NCBI RefSeq assembly: GCF_022829585.1
Contig: NZ_JAKSYC010000327.1
Location: 1-64,000 of the forward strand
DNA length: 64,000 bases
Origin: Methylobacterium sp. J-026
Lineage (GTDB): Bacteria > Pseudomonadota > Alphaproteobacteria > Rhizobiales > Beijerinckiaceae
Reading direction: 5' to 3'
A model generated the notes under the pieces. The model saw nothing but the letters and a program-made list of their open reading frames with translations, did not search any database and had not been told where the DNA came from. Below are positions 53,712 through 62,923 of the stretch, piece by piece (position 1 is the first letter of the stretch; each line of letters starts with the position of its first letter). Position numbers and translations under genes: made by a program.

Positions 53712-54515
53712 ATGGACCCCACCGTCACGCCGCTGCGCCCCGGGACCGGGGCGGATGGTTTCACCGTGGCCGGGGTGGCTCTGTCCTCCCGGCTGTTCAT
53801 CGGCACCGCCGGGTATCCGACCCAGGCGATCATGCGCGACGCCGTCGCGGCGAGTGGCGCCGAGGTGGTGACCGCCTCGATCCGCCGGGTCTCGCTCCAG
53901 GGCCACGGCTCCGACACGGTGACCATCCTGAAGGGCAAGCGCTTCCTGCCGAACACCGCCGGCTGCGAGACCGCCCGCGATGCGATCATGACCGCCGAAC
54001 TCGCCCGCGAGGCTTTCGACACCAACTGGATCAAGGTCGAGGTGATCGGCGACCGCGAGACCCTCTACCCGGACGTGACCGAGCTGATCGAGGCCTGTCG
54101 CCACCTCGTCGATGACGGCTTCGTGGTCCTGCCCTACTGCAACGACGACCCGATCGTCTGCCAGCGCCTGGAGGATCTCGGCTGCGCCGCGATCATGCCC
54201 ATGGGGTCGCTGATCGGCTCCGGGATGGGAGTGGCCAACCCGGCAAATCTCGAACTGATCTGCCGCCGGGCCAAGGTGCCGGTGGTGGTCGATGCCGGGA
54301 TCGGGACCGCCTCGGACGCGGTGATCGCCATGGAGCTCGGCGCCTCCGCCTGCCTGATCAACACCGCCATCGCGAAGGCCGACGATCCGGTCCGCATGGC
54401 CCGCGCCATGGGCCGGGCGGTCGAGGCGGGGCGCGACGCGCATCTGGCCGGGCGGATCCCCCGCCGGGGCCGGGCCGAGCCGTCGAGCCCGCAGCTCGGC
54501 CTCGTCGGCTCGTGA
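53712..54515 (+). CDS. thiG: Thiazole synthase ThiG
   Basis: Forms the thiazole phosphate carboxylate ring from deoxyxylulose 5-phosphate, dehydroglycine and ThiS thiocarboxylate. The 267-residue TIM barrel has SRLFIGTAGYPTQAIM, EVVTASIRRVSLQ, NTAGCETARDAI, the Schiff-base lysine in NWIKVEVIGD, MPMGSLIGSGMGVANP and VDAGIGTASDA. ATG 53712 is favoured over TTG 53706 since GGGAGG lies 7 bases upstream. It is coupled to thiE (GTGA overlap). Confidence 0.96.
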   Translation: MDPTVTPLRPGTGADGFTVAGVALSSRLFIGTAGYPTQAIMRDAVAASGAEVVTASIRRVSLQGHGSDTVTILKGKRFLPNTAGCETARDAIMTAELAREAFDTNWIKVEVIGDRETLYPDVTELIEACRHLVDDGFVVLPYCNDDPIVCQRLEDLGCAAIMPMGSLIGSGMGVANPANLELICRRAKVPVVVDAGIGTASDAVIAMELGASACLINTAIAKADDPVRMARAMGRAVEAGRDAHLAGRIPRRGRAEPSSPQLGLVGS

Positions 54516-55156
54516 GGATGCTGCCGTCGCCGCTGCTCGCGGTGACGGACCGGCACGGGCATCCACGGCCCCTCGCCGAGACCGTGCGGGCGATCCTCGA
54601 TGGCGGCGCCCGCTGGATCTGGTTTCGCGACCGCGATCTGGAACCGGACGCGCGCCGCCGCCTCGGCGCGGCCGTGGCCGAAGCTGTCCGGGCCCGGGGC
54701 GGGGTCCTGACGGTGGGCGGCGACGTCGCCCTGGCGCGCGCCCTCGGCGCCGACGGGGTGCATCTGGGCGGCGGTTCGGGTCCGGAGGCGATCGCGGCGG
54801 CCCGGTCCGCCCTGGGGGCGGCGGCGCTGATCGGCGTGTCGGCCCACGCGTTTCAGGAGGCCGTGCGGGCCGCGGCGGCCGGCGCCGATTACGTGACGCT
54901 GAGCCCGATCTATCCGACCGCGAGCAAACCGGGCTACGGACCGGCGCTCGGTCCGGACGGTCTCGCGGCGGCGCGGGCCGCCGGCCTTCCGCTGGTGGCG
55001 CTCGGCGGGATCGGCCTCGACCAGATCGCGGCCTGCCGCGCGGCGGGCGCGGCAGCGATCGCCATCATGGGCGGATTGATGCAGGCCGACGATCCGTCGG
55101 ACGCCGCGCGGGACCGGCTGAAAGCCTGGAACGCGGCGCCATGCGCGCGCACGTGA
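54512..55156 (+). CDS. thiE: Thiamine phosphate synthase ThiE
   Basis: Joins the hydroxymethylpyrimidine and thiazole moieties to thiamine phosphate. The 214-residue product (GTG 54512 overlapping the thiG stop; ATG 54518 alternative) has LLAVTDRHGHPRPLAE, IWFRDRDLEPDARR (a variant of the usual VQLREKD), GADGVHLGGGS, IGVSAHAFQEAVRAAAAGADYVTLSPIYPTASKPGYGPALG and LGGIGLDQI with phosphate-binding glycines. It is the last gene of the thi unit. Confidence 0.94.
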   Translation: MRMLPSPLLAVTDRHGHPRPLAETVRAILDGGARWIWFRDRDLEPDARRRLGAAVAEAVRARGGVLTVGGDVALARALGADGVHLGGGSGPEAIAAARSALGAAALIGVSAHAFQEAVRAAAAGADYVTLSPIYPTASKPGYGPALGPDGLAAARAAGLPLVALGGIGLDQIAACRAAGAAAIAIMGGLMQADDPSDAARDRLKAWNAAPCART

Positions 55157-55252
55157 TCGGTCTAGCGTCTACGCGCCGCTGATCCGAGCCGGCTATCCGC
55201 CTGACCAGCCGAGCCGTCCGAACGGGGTCTCATCGAGGGACCCGTCCGAGAT

Positions 55253-56002
55253 CTACTTCTCAGACGGCCCATAGGGCGGCCGCGGAATCGCCCGGTGCGC
55301 GGCCCGCAACGCCGCCGACCAGCGCTCGCGCAGGTCGTGGAAATAGCCCTCGCCGGCCTCGATCCGGTGGTTCACCTCGAGCGTCGGCGCGTTCCGGCGG
55401 GCGACCGCGATATCGATCGGCAGGCCGACGCCGAGATTCGACCGCATGGTCGAATCCATCGAGACCAGGCTGACCTTCAGGGCGTCGTACAAATCGGTCC
55501 GGTAGGTCACCGCCCGGTCGAGGATCGGCTTGCCGTATTTGTGTTCGCCGATCTGGAGGAACGGGGCGTCCGTGCTGCACTCGATGAAGTTGCCGGCCGA
55601 GTAGATGAGATACAGCCGCATGTCGCCGGTGCCGATCTGTCCGCCGAACAGCAGCGAGATCGAGAACCGGATGTTGGCCGCCTCGAACCCATCCTTCTCG
55701 ATCGACCGCACCCGGCGGATGGCACGGCCGATGAGCTGCGCCGCCTGGAACATGGTCGGCGCCTCGACGAGCTTCTGCGCCGGCTCCTCCCCCTCACCGG
55801 GCACGCCCTCCTGAAGCAGGCTCAGCACCGATTGGGTGATCGACAGGTTGCCCGCCGAGGCCAGCATCATCACCCGCTCGCCCGGCACGTTGAAGTGGTG
55901 CAGCTTCCGGTAGGTCGAGATGTCGTCGAGCCCCGCGTTGGTGCGGGTGTCGGCCACCATCACCAGCCCTTCTTCGACCAGGACACCGACACAGTACGTC
56001 AT
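55253..56002 (-). CDS. Anbu, ancestral beta-subunit proteasome-like peptidase
   Basis: Ntn-hydrolase related to HslV and proteasome beta subunits. The 249-residue product starts MTYCVGVLVEEGLVMVADTRTNAGLDDISTYRKLHHF; Thr2 would become the N-terminal nucleophile. Lys in the expected strand and SAGNLSITQSVL, GQIGTGDMRLYLIYSAGNFIE are Anbu-like. Anbu forms open or helical oligomers and its substrates are unresolved. It is the last of four genes (ATP-grasp, alpha-E, transglutaminase, Anbu) on the minus strand. The frame continues upstream of 56002 without homology. Confidence 0.95.
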   Translation of the reverse strand: MTYCVGVLVEEGLVMVADTRTNAGLDDISTYRKLHHFNVPGERVMMLASAGNLSITQSVLSLLQEGVPGEGEEPAQKLVEAPTMFQAAQLIGRAIRRVRSIEKDGFEAANIRFSISLLFGGQIGTGDMRLYLIYSAGNFIECSTDAPFLQIGEHKYGKPILDRAVTYRTDLYDALKVSLVSMDSTMRSNLGVGLPIDIAVARRNAPTLEVNHRIEAGEGYFHDLRERWSAALRAAHRAIPRPPYGPSEK

Positions 56003-56043
56003 CGTCTTCGGGCTTTCATGCGATGGGACCGCCGTCGCGGGAC

Positions 56044-56871
56044 TCAGGACTGGGCGGCGGCCCTGCCTTGCTCGACGCGAAGCTTCACGTCCAGTGTCTC
56101 GGTCCCGCCACCGGTCCGGCTGCCCCGGATCGGCGCGGCGCCGAGATAATCGAGCCCGGTGGCCACGCGGATGTAGCTGTCGGACGGGCTCATCGCGAAG
56201 CACGGATCGAACGCCACCCAGCCGAGATCCGGCACCAGGGCCTCAGCCCAGCCGTGCGGCGCCTCGACCGTGGCCTCGCCGTCATCGCGGGCGCGGTAGC
56301 CCGCGACGTAGCGCGCGGGGATGCCGACATGCCGGGCCGCCGCGATGAAGACATGCGTCAGATCCTGACAGACACCCCGCTCCGCCGCGAAGGCCTTCGC
56401 GGCCGGGACAGCATTGGCGGCCGGGCCGGGCTCGTAGGCCACGACTTCGGGAACGGCCCCCATCAGGCGGTGGAGCAGCGCCAGCGGCGCCGCGTCGCCG
56501 GCCGTGGCGACGCGCTCCGCGAAGACCTGCAGCTCCGTGCTGGTCGCGCAGAGATCCGTGTCGCGCAGATAGAACGAATCCGGCAGACGTTCGACGGTTC
56601 CGCGCACGATCCCCTGGGTGTCCTCGGTGTCGACCTCGCCGCTGACCCGGATCGTCAGGGCGTCGGCGGCCTCGTCAGGGGTGAACCAGTGAACCAGGTT
56701 CCCGAATCCGTCCTCGCGGGCGGTCAGGCGCCCGTCGACGGTGGTGTCGATCCGCCACCCTCGGACGTACTGGCCGTCATGGTCCCGCGGTGTCAGCCGC
56801 AGGACCTGGACGAGCCCGCGGGCCGGCTGCTCGTAGGTGTAGATGGTCTCGTGGATCACGCGGATGCGCAT
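56044..56871 (-). CDS. Transglutaminase-like cysteine peptidase of the Anbu cluster
   Basis: A 275-residue member of the transglutaminase/protease-like family with a bacterial N-terminal beta domain (MRIRVIHETIYTYEQPARGLVQVLRLTPRDHDGQYV). The catalytic triad is visible: Cys in ERGVCQDLTHVFIAAARHVGIPARYVAGY, His in PHGWAEAL and Asp in GWVAFDPCF. Its partners are the alpha-E protein 24 bases upstream and Anbu 41 bases downstream. Such proteins are proposed to cleave or transfer peptides made by the ATP-grasp enzyme; this role is inferred from gene context. Confidence 0.94.
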   Translation of the reverse strand: MRIRVIHETIYTYEQPARGLVQVLRLTPRDHDGQYVRGWRIDTTVDGRLTAREDGFGNLVHWFTPDEAADALTIRVSGEVDTEDTQGIVRGTVERLPDSFYLRDTDLCATSTELQVFAERVATAGDAAPLALLHRLMGAVPEVVAYEPGPAANAVPAAKAFAAERGVCQDLTHVFIAAARHVGIPARYVAGYRARDDGEATVEAPHGWAEALVPDLGWVAFDPCFAMSPSDSYIRVATGLDYLGAAPIRGSRTGGGTETLDVKLRVEQGRAAAQS

Positions 56872-56895
56872 GCGCGGGGGGCCTGTGCGTCTTCG

Positions 56896-57843
56896 TCAGC
56901 CGACCAGATACTGCTTGGCGATGGCCTCGCCCACCCTGTTGTTCTCGGCGATGAACGCCTCGACGAACTCGTGCAGGCCGGAGGCGAAGACCCGGTCGAT
57001 ATCCTCGGCCTCGAGCTTGGCCAGCATGTTGCCGGCGAACCGCTGGCTCGGTCCGCGCCGGCCATAGGCGTCGGCGATCAGGTCGAGATACTCGACGATC
57101 ACCCCGTAGCAATTCGCGAATGACCGGGGCATCTGCTTGTTGAGGATCAGCAGATCGGCCACCAGGAGTGGCTTCACGCTCTCCCGGTACACCCAGTGGT
57201 AGGCGTTGAAGGCTGAGACTTCGCGCAGGATCGTGGTCCACTGGAAGTAGTCGAGGCTGCCGCCCACCGTCTCGTCGTGGGGCAGAAGGATCTGGTACTT
57301 CACGTCGAGGATGCGGGCCGTGTTGTCAGCCCGCTCGATCGCGGTGCCGAGCCGGGTGAACCAGAAGGAGTCGTTGCGCAGCATCGTGCGGAAGGCCGAA
57401 CCGTCGAAGGTGAGCGAGACGGTCTTCACCCAGTCGAGGAAGCGGCCGAACTCGTCGCGGTTGAGGTCCTTGCCGGCATAGTTGCGCAGTTCGAGCCAGG
57501 CGCCGTTGATCGCGTCCCACATCTCGGTGGTGAGCGCCGTGCGCACGGAGCGGGCGTTCTCCCGGGCCGCCTCGATGCAGGAGCGGATCGAGGAGGGGTT
57601 GTGCGGGCTGAAGGCCAGGAAGTCGCAGACCGTGTCGGCGTTGACCGCGCTGTAATGCGTCTTGAACGCGTCCGGGTCTCCGGCCGAGGCGAGGGCGGAG
57701 TCCCACTCGTTGCCCTCGCCGCCGCCGTAGCTCGTCGGCAGCGACGCGAAGCGGTGCGCCGCGTCGAGGATGCGCGCGACGAAGTCGGCGCGCTCGACGT
57801 AGCGCGAGAGCCAGAAAAGGTTGTCGGCAGTCCTGGAAAGCAT
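56896..57843 (-). CDS. Alpha-E domain-containing protein
   Basis: A 315-residue all-helical protein. It begins MLSRTADNLFWLSRYVERADFVARILDAAHRFASLP, the family signature, with later ENARSVRTALTTEMWDAINGAWLELRN and RFAGNMLAKLEAEDIDRVF. Alpha-E proteins always accompany the circularly permuted ATP-grasp enzymes and may be structural or substrate-presenting partners. It lies 63 bases after the ATP-grasp gene. Confidence 0.94.
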   Translation of the reverse strand: MLSRTADNLFWLSRYVERADFVARILDAAHRFASLPTSYGGGEGNEWDSALASAGDPDAFKTHYSAVNADTVCDFLAFSPHNPSSIRSCIEAARENARSVRTALTTEMWDAINGAWLELRNYAGKDLNRDEFGRFLDWVKTVSLTFDGSAFRTMLRNDSFWFTRLGTAIERADNTARILDVKYQILLPHDETVGGSLDYFQWTTILREVSAFNAYHWVYRESVKPLLVADLLILNKQMPRSFANCYGVIVEYLDLIADAYGRRGPSQRFAGNMLAKLEAEDIDRVFASGLHEFVEAFIAENNRVGEAIAKQYLVG

Positions 57844-57906
57844 TCTTTTTCAGCCACGTCGAGCGGACCGGGGAGCCCGCGCCTCGGGATGTCCGACCCC
57901 ATGAAA

Positions 57907-59346
57907 TCAGGCGTCCAGCACCCAGGTATCCTTCGTACCACCACCCTGGCTCGAATTGACCACCAGCGAGCCCTCTTTCAGCGCGACCCGGGTCAGGCCG
58001 CCCGGGACGATGCGGATCTGGTCGGCGCCGTTGAGCACGAAGGGCCGCAGGTCGACATGGCGCGGCGCGACCCCGGAGGCCACGAAGGTCGGGCAGGTGG
58101 AGAGCGACAGGGTCGGCTGCGCGATGAACCCGTCGGGGGCATGCTTGAGCTTCTTGGCGAAGTCGTCGATCTCGCGCTTGCTCGCGTGCGGCCCGACCAG
58201 CATGCCGTAGCCGCCCGAGCCGTTGACCTCCTTCACCACCAGCTCCGACAGGTTGTCCATCACGTAGGCGAACGAGTCCTTCTCGCGGCAGCGATAGGTC
58301 GGCACGTTGTGCAGGATCGGCTCCTCGCCGGTGAAGAACTTCACGATCTCCGGCATGTAGCTGTAGACCGCCTTGTCGTCGGAGATGCCGGTCCCGACCG
58401 CGTTGGCCAATGTTACCGATCCCCGCTCGTAGGCATTCATCAGGCCCGGCACGCCGAGGACTGAGTCGGGGCGGAAGACGAGCGGATCCAGAAAATCGTC
58501 GTCGAGGCGGCGGTAGATCACGTCGACCCGGCGCGGACCCTCGGTGGTGCGCATGTAGACCACGTCGTCCTTGGTGAAGAGGTCTGAGGCCTCCACCAGC
58601 TCGACGCCGAGCTTGTCGGCCAGGAACGAATGCTCGTAGAAGGCCGAGTTGTAGCGGCCGGGGGTCAGCAGGACGACCGTGGGGTCGCGGGTCGCCGAGA
58701 CCGGGGCGAGGCTGCGCAGGGTGGCGAGCAGCGCGTCGGGATAGTTCTCCACCGGGGCGACCCGGTGCTTGGAGAACAGGTCCGGGAACAGACGCAGCAT
58801 CACCTCCCGGTTCTCCAGCATGTAGGACACGCCGGACGGGATCCGGGCGTTGTCCTCCAGGACGAAGAAATCGTTCTCGCCCGTGCGCACGATGTCGATG
58901 CCGGCGACGTGGACGTAGAGGTCGTGCGGCACCCGGAACGAGCGCATCTCCATCCGGTAATGGGCGTTGCGATAGACGAGATCGGCCGGGATGATGCCCG
59001 CCTTGATGCATTCCTGGGCGCCGTACACGTCCTTCAGGAACAGGTTGATGGCGGTGACCCGCTGCTTCAGCCCGCGCTCCAGGAACGTCCATTCCGGCTT
59101 CGTGATCACCCGCGGGATGATGTCGAACGGAATCAGGCGTTCGGTCGATTCGTTGTCGCCGTACACCGCGAAGGTGATGCCGATCCGGCGGAACAGCAGC
59201 TCGGCCTGACTGCGGCGGGTGTTGAAATGCTCCGGGGGGGTCGTTTCGAGCCACGTCTTGAGCGTGCCGTAGGCGTCTCGAATCGCGGCCGGATCGGCCG
59301 TGCCGGTGCCGAGCCCGGTCATCTCGTCGAAGGCCGTCACCGCCAT
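57907..59346 (-). CDS. Circularly permuted type 2 ATP-grasp protein
   Basis: A 479-residue ATP-grasp ligase-like enzyme, first gene of the Anbu cluster. Family features are FDEMTGLGTGTADPAAIRDAYGTLKTWLETTPPEHFNTRRSQAELLFRRIGITF near the N-terminus, RPFDIIPRVI-like IPFDIIPRVITKPEW, GVSYMLENREVMLRLFP, KDDVVYMRTTEGPRRVDVIYRRLDDDFLDPLVF and VVKEVNGSGGYGMLVGPHAS carrying the ATP-binding glycine loop. It is predicted to form amide bonds, perhaps making a peptide tag. A GGAGG site lies before ATG 59346. Confidence 0.95.
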   Translation of the reverse strand: MAVTAFDEMTGLGTGTADPAAIRDAYGTLKTWLETTPPEHFNTRRSQAELLFRRIGITFAVYGDNESTERLIPFDIIPRVITKPEWTFLERGLKQRVTAINLFLKDVYGAQECIKAGIIPADLVYRNAHYRMEMRSFRVPHDLYVHVAGIDIVRTGENDFFVLEDNARIPSGVSYMLENREVMLRLFPDLFSKHRVAPVENYPDALLATLRSLAPVSATRDPTVVLLTPGRYNSAFYEHSFLADKLGVELVEASDLFTKDDVVYMRTTEGPRRVDVIYRRLDDDFLDPLVFRPDSVLGVPGLMNAYERGSVTLANAVGTGISDDKAVYSYMPEIVKFFTGEEPILHNVPTYRCREKDSFAYVMDNLSELVVKEVNGSGGYGMLVGPHASKREIDDFAKKLKHAPDGFIAQPTLSLSTCPTFVASGVAPRHVDLRPFVLNGADQIRIVPGGLTRVALKEGSLVVNSSQGGGTKDTWVLDA

Positions 59347-59441
59347 CTCGTTCCTCCCTAACGCTCCCGCTCTGAGGCAAGAGGCGCGCCATCTGCTCGT
59401 GGCTATATCTGCCCTCGATAACGCTCAAGGCGGCGAGAGGA

Positions 59442-60188
59442 TCAGATCAGCTTGAGGCCTTTCAGGCTCGCGTGACCGTTTCGCCCGAGGATCACGTGAT
59501 CGTGGACGACGATCTTCAGCGGCGCGAGCACGGCCACAATCTCGCGGGTCATCGCCACGTCGGCGGCGGACGGGGTCGGATCGCCGGATGGGTGGTTATG
59601 GGCGAGGATGATGGCGGTGGCCGAGAGTTCCAGCGCCCGCCGGGCGACCTCCCGGGGATAGACCGGCGTGTGGTCGACGGTGCCCCGCCCCTGCACCTCG
59701 TCGGCGATCAGGTGGTTGCGCTTGTCGAGGAACAGGATCCGAAACTCCTCGCGCGGCGCGAAGGCCATCGTGGCGCGCAGGTAATCCTGCAATGCGCCCC
59801 ATGAATCCAAGAGCGCCCGCCCGCGGATCGCCCCCCGGGCGAGGCGCCGCCCGGCGGCCTCGATCACCTTGAGGTCGGCGGCGACGCCGGCGCTGACGCC
59901 CTGGACCTCCATCAGCCGGGCCGGCTCGGCGCTCAACACTTCGGCGAAGCTGCCGAACCGGGCGACCAGGGCCTTGGCCAGGGGCTTCACGTCGCGCCGC
60001 GGGATCGCGCGGAACAGGACCAACTCCAGCAATTCGTAATCCGGCAGCGCGTCGCCGCCCGCCGCGGCGAACTTCTCGCGGAGCCGGTCGCGATGGCCGT
60101 GATAATGCGGCGCGTCCTTGGCCAGCGACGACGCGCCGCCGGCGTCGGCGAAGAGCCCCGCCTCGGCATCGTCCGGCCGCGGCGCCAT
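59442..60188 (-). CDS. radC: RadC/JAB-domain DNA repair family protein
   Basis: A 248-residue protein with an N-terminal helix-hairpin-helix part (LPDYELLELVLFRAIPRRDVKPLAKALVARFGSFAEVLSAEPARLMEVQGVSAGVA) and the C-terminal JAB/MPN-like domain with the motif HNHPSGDPTPSAADVAMTREI and upstream GRGTVDHTPVYPREVARRALE. The JAB metal-binding pattern is intact. RadC's proposed repair role is disputed; a nuclease or isopeptidase activity is suggested but unproven. It starts 6 bases downstream of map on the same strand. Confidence 0.93.
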   Translation of the reverse strand: MAPRPDDAEAGLFADAGGASSLAKDAPHYHGHRDRLREKFAAAGGDALPDYELLELVLFRAIPRRDVKPLAKALVARFGSFAEVLSAEPARLMEVQGVSAGVAADLKVIEAAGRRLARGAIRGRALLDSWGALQDYLRATMAFAPREEFRILFLDKRNHLIADEVQGRGTVDHTPVYPREVARRALELSATAIILAHNHPSGDPTPSAADVAMTREIVAVLAPLKIVVHDHVILGRNGHASLKGLKLI

Positions 60189-60194
60189 GGTCGG

Positions 60195-61022
60195 TCAGGA
60201 TGCGGGATTGACGGGCTGGTGCAGCCCCTTCGGCGAGATCGTGAAGATCTCCACCCCCGTCTCCGTCACCGCCACGGTGTGCTCGAACTGGGCGGAGAGC
60301 GAGCGGTCGCGGGTCACCGCGGTCCAGCCGTCGCCCAGCACCTTCACGGCCGGCCGCCCGAGATTGATCATCGGCTCGACGGTGAAGAACTGGCCGGGCT
60401 TGAACGGCACGTCGTAGCTCGCCTCGACGTAGTGCAGGATCGTCGGCGCGTCGTGATAGGTGCGCCCGAGCCCGTGGCCGCAGAAATCCCGCACCACCGA
60501 GCAGCGCTCGCCCTCCGCGTAGGACTGGATCGCCCGGCCGATATCGTTGGTCGAGCCGCCCGGCTTCACCGCCGCGACGCCGCGCATCAGCGCCTCGTAG
60601 GTGATCTCGCACAGGCGCTGGGCCCGGCGCGAGACCTCGCCGACATAGGCCATCCGGCTCGAATCGCCGTGCCAGCCGTCGAGGATCAGGCAGATGTCCA
60701 GGTTGACGATGTCGCCCTCGCGCAGGGGCTTGTCGTTGGGGATGCCGTGGCAGACCACGTGATTGATCGAGGTGCAGATCGACTTCGGATAGCCGCGATA
60801 GAGCAGCGAGGCCGGATAGGCGCCGTGATCCATGGCGAACTCGTAGGCGAGCCGGTCGAGCGCCTCCGTGGTGACGCCGGGCAGGGTCGCCTCCATCAGC
60901 AGGTCCAGGGCCTCGGCGGTGAGCCGGCCGGCGCGGCGCATGCCTTCGAAGCCCTCGGGACCGTGGATCGGCGGCTCCGGGGCGCGGCGCGATCCCTGCG
61001 CGGTGGCCTGTTCCTGCTGCAT
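60195..61022 (-). CDS. map: Methionine aminopeptidase, type I
   Basis: Removes the initiator methionine from new proteins. The 275-residue product has the pita-bread fold pattern with metal ligands in NLDICLILDGWHGDSSR (Asp), GHGLGRTYHDAP (His) and FTVEPMINLG and SAQFEHTVAVTETG (Glu). The N-terminal extension (MQQEQATAQGSRRAPEPPIHGPEGFEGMRRAG) is disordered and typical in Hyphomicrobiales. It precedes radC by 6 bases. Confidence 0.96.
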   Translation of the reverse strand: MQQEQATAQGSRRAPEPPIHGPEGFEGMRRAGRLTAEALDLLMEATLPGVTTEALDRLAYEFAMDHGAYPASLLYRGYPKSICTSINHVVCHGIPNDKPLREGDIVNLDICLILDGWHGDSSRMAYVGEVSRRAQRLCEITYEALMRGVAAVKPGGSTNDIGRAIQSYAEGERCSVVRDFCGHGLGRTYHDAPTILHYVEASYDVPFKPGQFFTVEPMINLGRPAVKVLGDGWTAVTRDRSLSAQFEHTVAVTETGVEIFTISPKGLHQPVNPAS

Positions 61023-61219
61023 GTCGGGACTTTTCGCGGCGTCATCAATCGGGCGTCCGACCTATGTACGGTGCGCGGCGCGGGAGGCCAAGCCGTGTCC
61101 GGCACGCGGACGGGCGTGGCTTGCGCCGGAAGCGGGGCTGGCGGCATAAGCGGCCGCATGGCGCCCGGTGCGCGCGGGTGGATTCGCCGCGCGATCGGTA
61201 CGGGTCAGGCGAGGGCCGG

Positions 61220-61477
61220 ATGGCAGGCAAGGCGGTACCCCACTTTCACAACGAGCCGGGTGTGCCGGTGGTCGCTGTCGGGGTGAAGGAGTTCATGTGC
61301 ATCGGCGCGCTGCCGCCGTTCGACCACCCGCACGTCTTCCTCGACATGGGCGCCGACACCGAGATCATCTGCCAGTACTGCTCGACCCTGTACCGTTACC
61401 GCGCCGGCCTGAAGGCCGACGAGGCGGATCCGCAGGCCTGCGTCTGGCACGACGACGCCAAGCTCGCGGCGGAGTAG
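61220..61477 (+). CDS. Zinc-finger domain-containing protein (NDUFS6/zf-CHCC type)
   Basis: An 85-residue protein with Cys/His ligands in the family order: FMCIG, HPHVFLDMG and IICQYCSTLYRY. It resembles the C-terminal zinc domain of complex I subunit NDUFS6. Short bacterial relatives are common in alphaproteobacteria and may be complex I assembly partners; this is inference. ATG 61220 (MAGKAVPHF) follows GAGGG by a few bases. It is divergent from map. Confidence 0.87.
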   Translation: MAGKAVPHFHNEPGVPVVAVGVKEFMCIGALPPFDHPHVFLDMGADTEIICQYCSTLYRYRAGLKADEADPQACVWHDDAKLAAE

Positions 61478-61490
61478 GCGCGCCGTCGCG

Positions 61491-62684
61491 GTGTCCACCG
61501 ACCATCGACCATTGCGGATCGGGATCGTGGGGGCCGGGATCGGCGGCCTCACGGCGGCGCTGGCGCTGTCGGATGCCGGCCATGCCGTCACGGTGATCGA
61601 GCGCCGCACCGGCTTCAGCGAGGTCGGAGCCGGGATCCAGATCTCCCCCAACGCGAGCCGCGTGCTCGCGGGGCTCGGCCTTTCGCCCGCCCTGCGCCGG
61701 GCCGCGAGCGAGCCCCCGGGCGTCGAGGTGCGCGCCCTCGATAGCGGCCGCCGTCTCGGCGGCGTCGCCCTCGGGGCGGCGGCGCAGGCGGTGTTCGGCG
61801 CGCCCTACTACGTGATCCACCGGGCCGATCTGCAGACCCTCCTGCTCGATGCCCTGCGCGGACGGCCGGCGATCCGGCTGATGATGGGCCGCACCGTAAC
61901 GCGCCTGGCCGAGACGGAGTCGGAAGTCCTCCTCGCCGCGGAGGGCGCCAGCGGCGTGCAGGATCTGGCCTTCGATCTGGCGATCGGGGCCGATGGGCTG
62001 CGCTCGCGCCTGCGCGGACATCTCGATGCGGCGCCGCACCGGCCCGGCCATGCGGCGGCGTGGCGGGCGCTCATCCCGATCGAGGCCGTGCCGGAACCCC
62101 TGCGCGGTGCGGCGACGGGGCTCTGGCTCGGCCGGAACCGGCACGTGGTGCATTACCCGGTCCGGGACAGCCAGTTCCTCAACGTCGTGGCGGTCGTCCC
62201 CGAGGCGGTGGGCGACGAGGGCTGGGGCCGGCTCGGGGAGCCGGCGGTGCTGCGCGCCTGCTTTCGCGGCTGTGCCGAGCCCCTGCGCGGATTGCTCGGC
62301 CTGCCGGATTCCTGGCTGGTCTGGTCGCTGGCCGACCGGGCCGTGGCGCGCCCGCTCGCCCGCGGCCGGATCGCGCTGATCGGCGACGCCGCCCATCCGG
62401 TGCTGCCCTATCTCGCGCAGGGCGCCGCCCTCGCTATCGAGGACGCCGCGGTACTGACGCGCGCGCTCTCCGACCAAGCCCAGGTGCCGGCCGCGCTCGC
62501 CTCCTTCGCGGCGGACCGGTCGACCCGCGTCCGGCGCGTCCAGAGGGCTGCCCGCGCCAACGGCCGGACCTATCACGCCAGGGGATTGGTGGCGTTCGCC
62601 CGCAACGCCGTGATGGCGCGGCTCGGCCCCGACGGCATGCGCGACCGCTACGCGTGGCTGTACGGCTGGACGCCCCCGGCTTGA
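61491..62684 (+). CDS. FAD-dependent monooxygenase (aromatic hydroxylase type)
   Basis: A 397-residue flavoprotein hydroxylase with the Rossmann motif IGIVGAGIGGLTAALALSDAGHAVTVIERR, the NADPH/FAD DG-region GADGLRSRLRG and the ribityl-binding GDAAHPVLPYLAQGAALAIEDA. These motifs are those of salicylate/hydroxybenzoate-type hydroxylases. The substrate is unknown. It starts at GTG 61491, 13 bases after the zinc-finger gene. Confidence 0.9.
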   Translation: MSTDHRPLRIGIVGAGIGGLTAALALSDAGHAVTVIERRTGFSEVGAGIQISPNASRVLAGLGLSPALRRAASEPPGVEVRALDSGRRLGGVALGAAAQAVFGAPYYVIHRADLQTLLLDALRGRPAIRLMMGRTVTRLAETESEVLLAAEGASGVQDLAFDLAIGADGLRSRLRGHLDAAPHRPGHAAAWRALIPIEAVPEPLRGAATGLWLGRNRHVVHYPVRDSQFLNVVAVVPEAVGDEGWGRLGEPAVLRACFRGCAEPLRGLLGLPDSWLVWSLADRAVARPLARGRIALIGDAAHPVLPYLAQGAALAIEDAAVLTRALSDQAQVPAALASFAADRSTRVRRVQRAARANGRTYHARGLVAFARNAVMARLGPDGMRDRYAWLYGWTPPA

Positions 62685-62718
62685 TCGCGGGGCCGGCCGC
62701 GGCTACCGAAGGCCCGAT

Positions 62719-62805
<87 letters not shown>

Positions 62806-62923
62806 CCCCGTTCCCGCGCGCGCAGGATAGCCTTCGGATAAGGCAGTGATCCCTCAAATGCGCGCGATCTCCGCAACGGTCCCGCAGCGTTCGCCTGGCA
62901 GGATCGGCGCAGGGAGATTGCGC

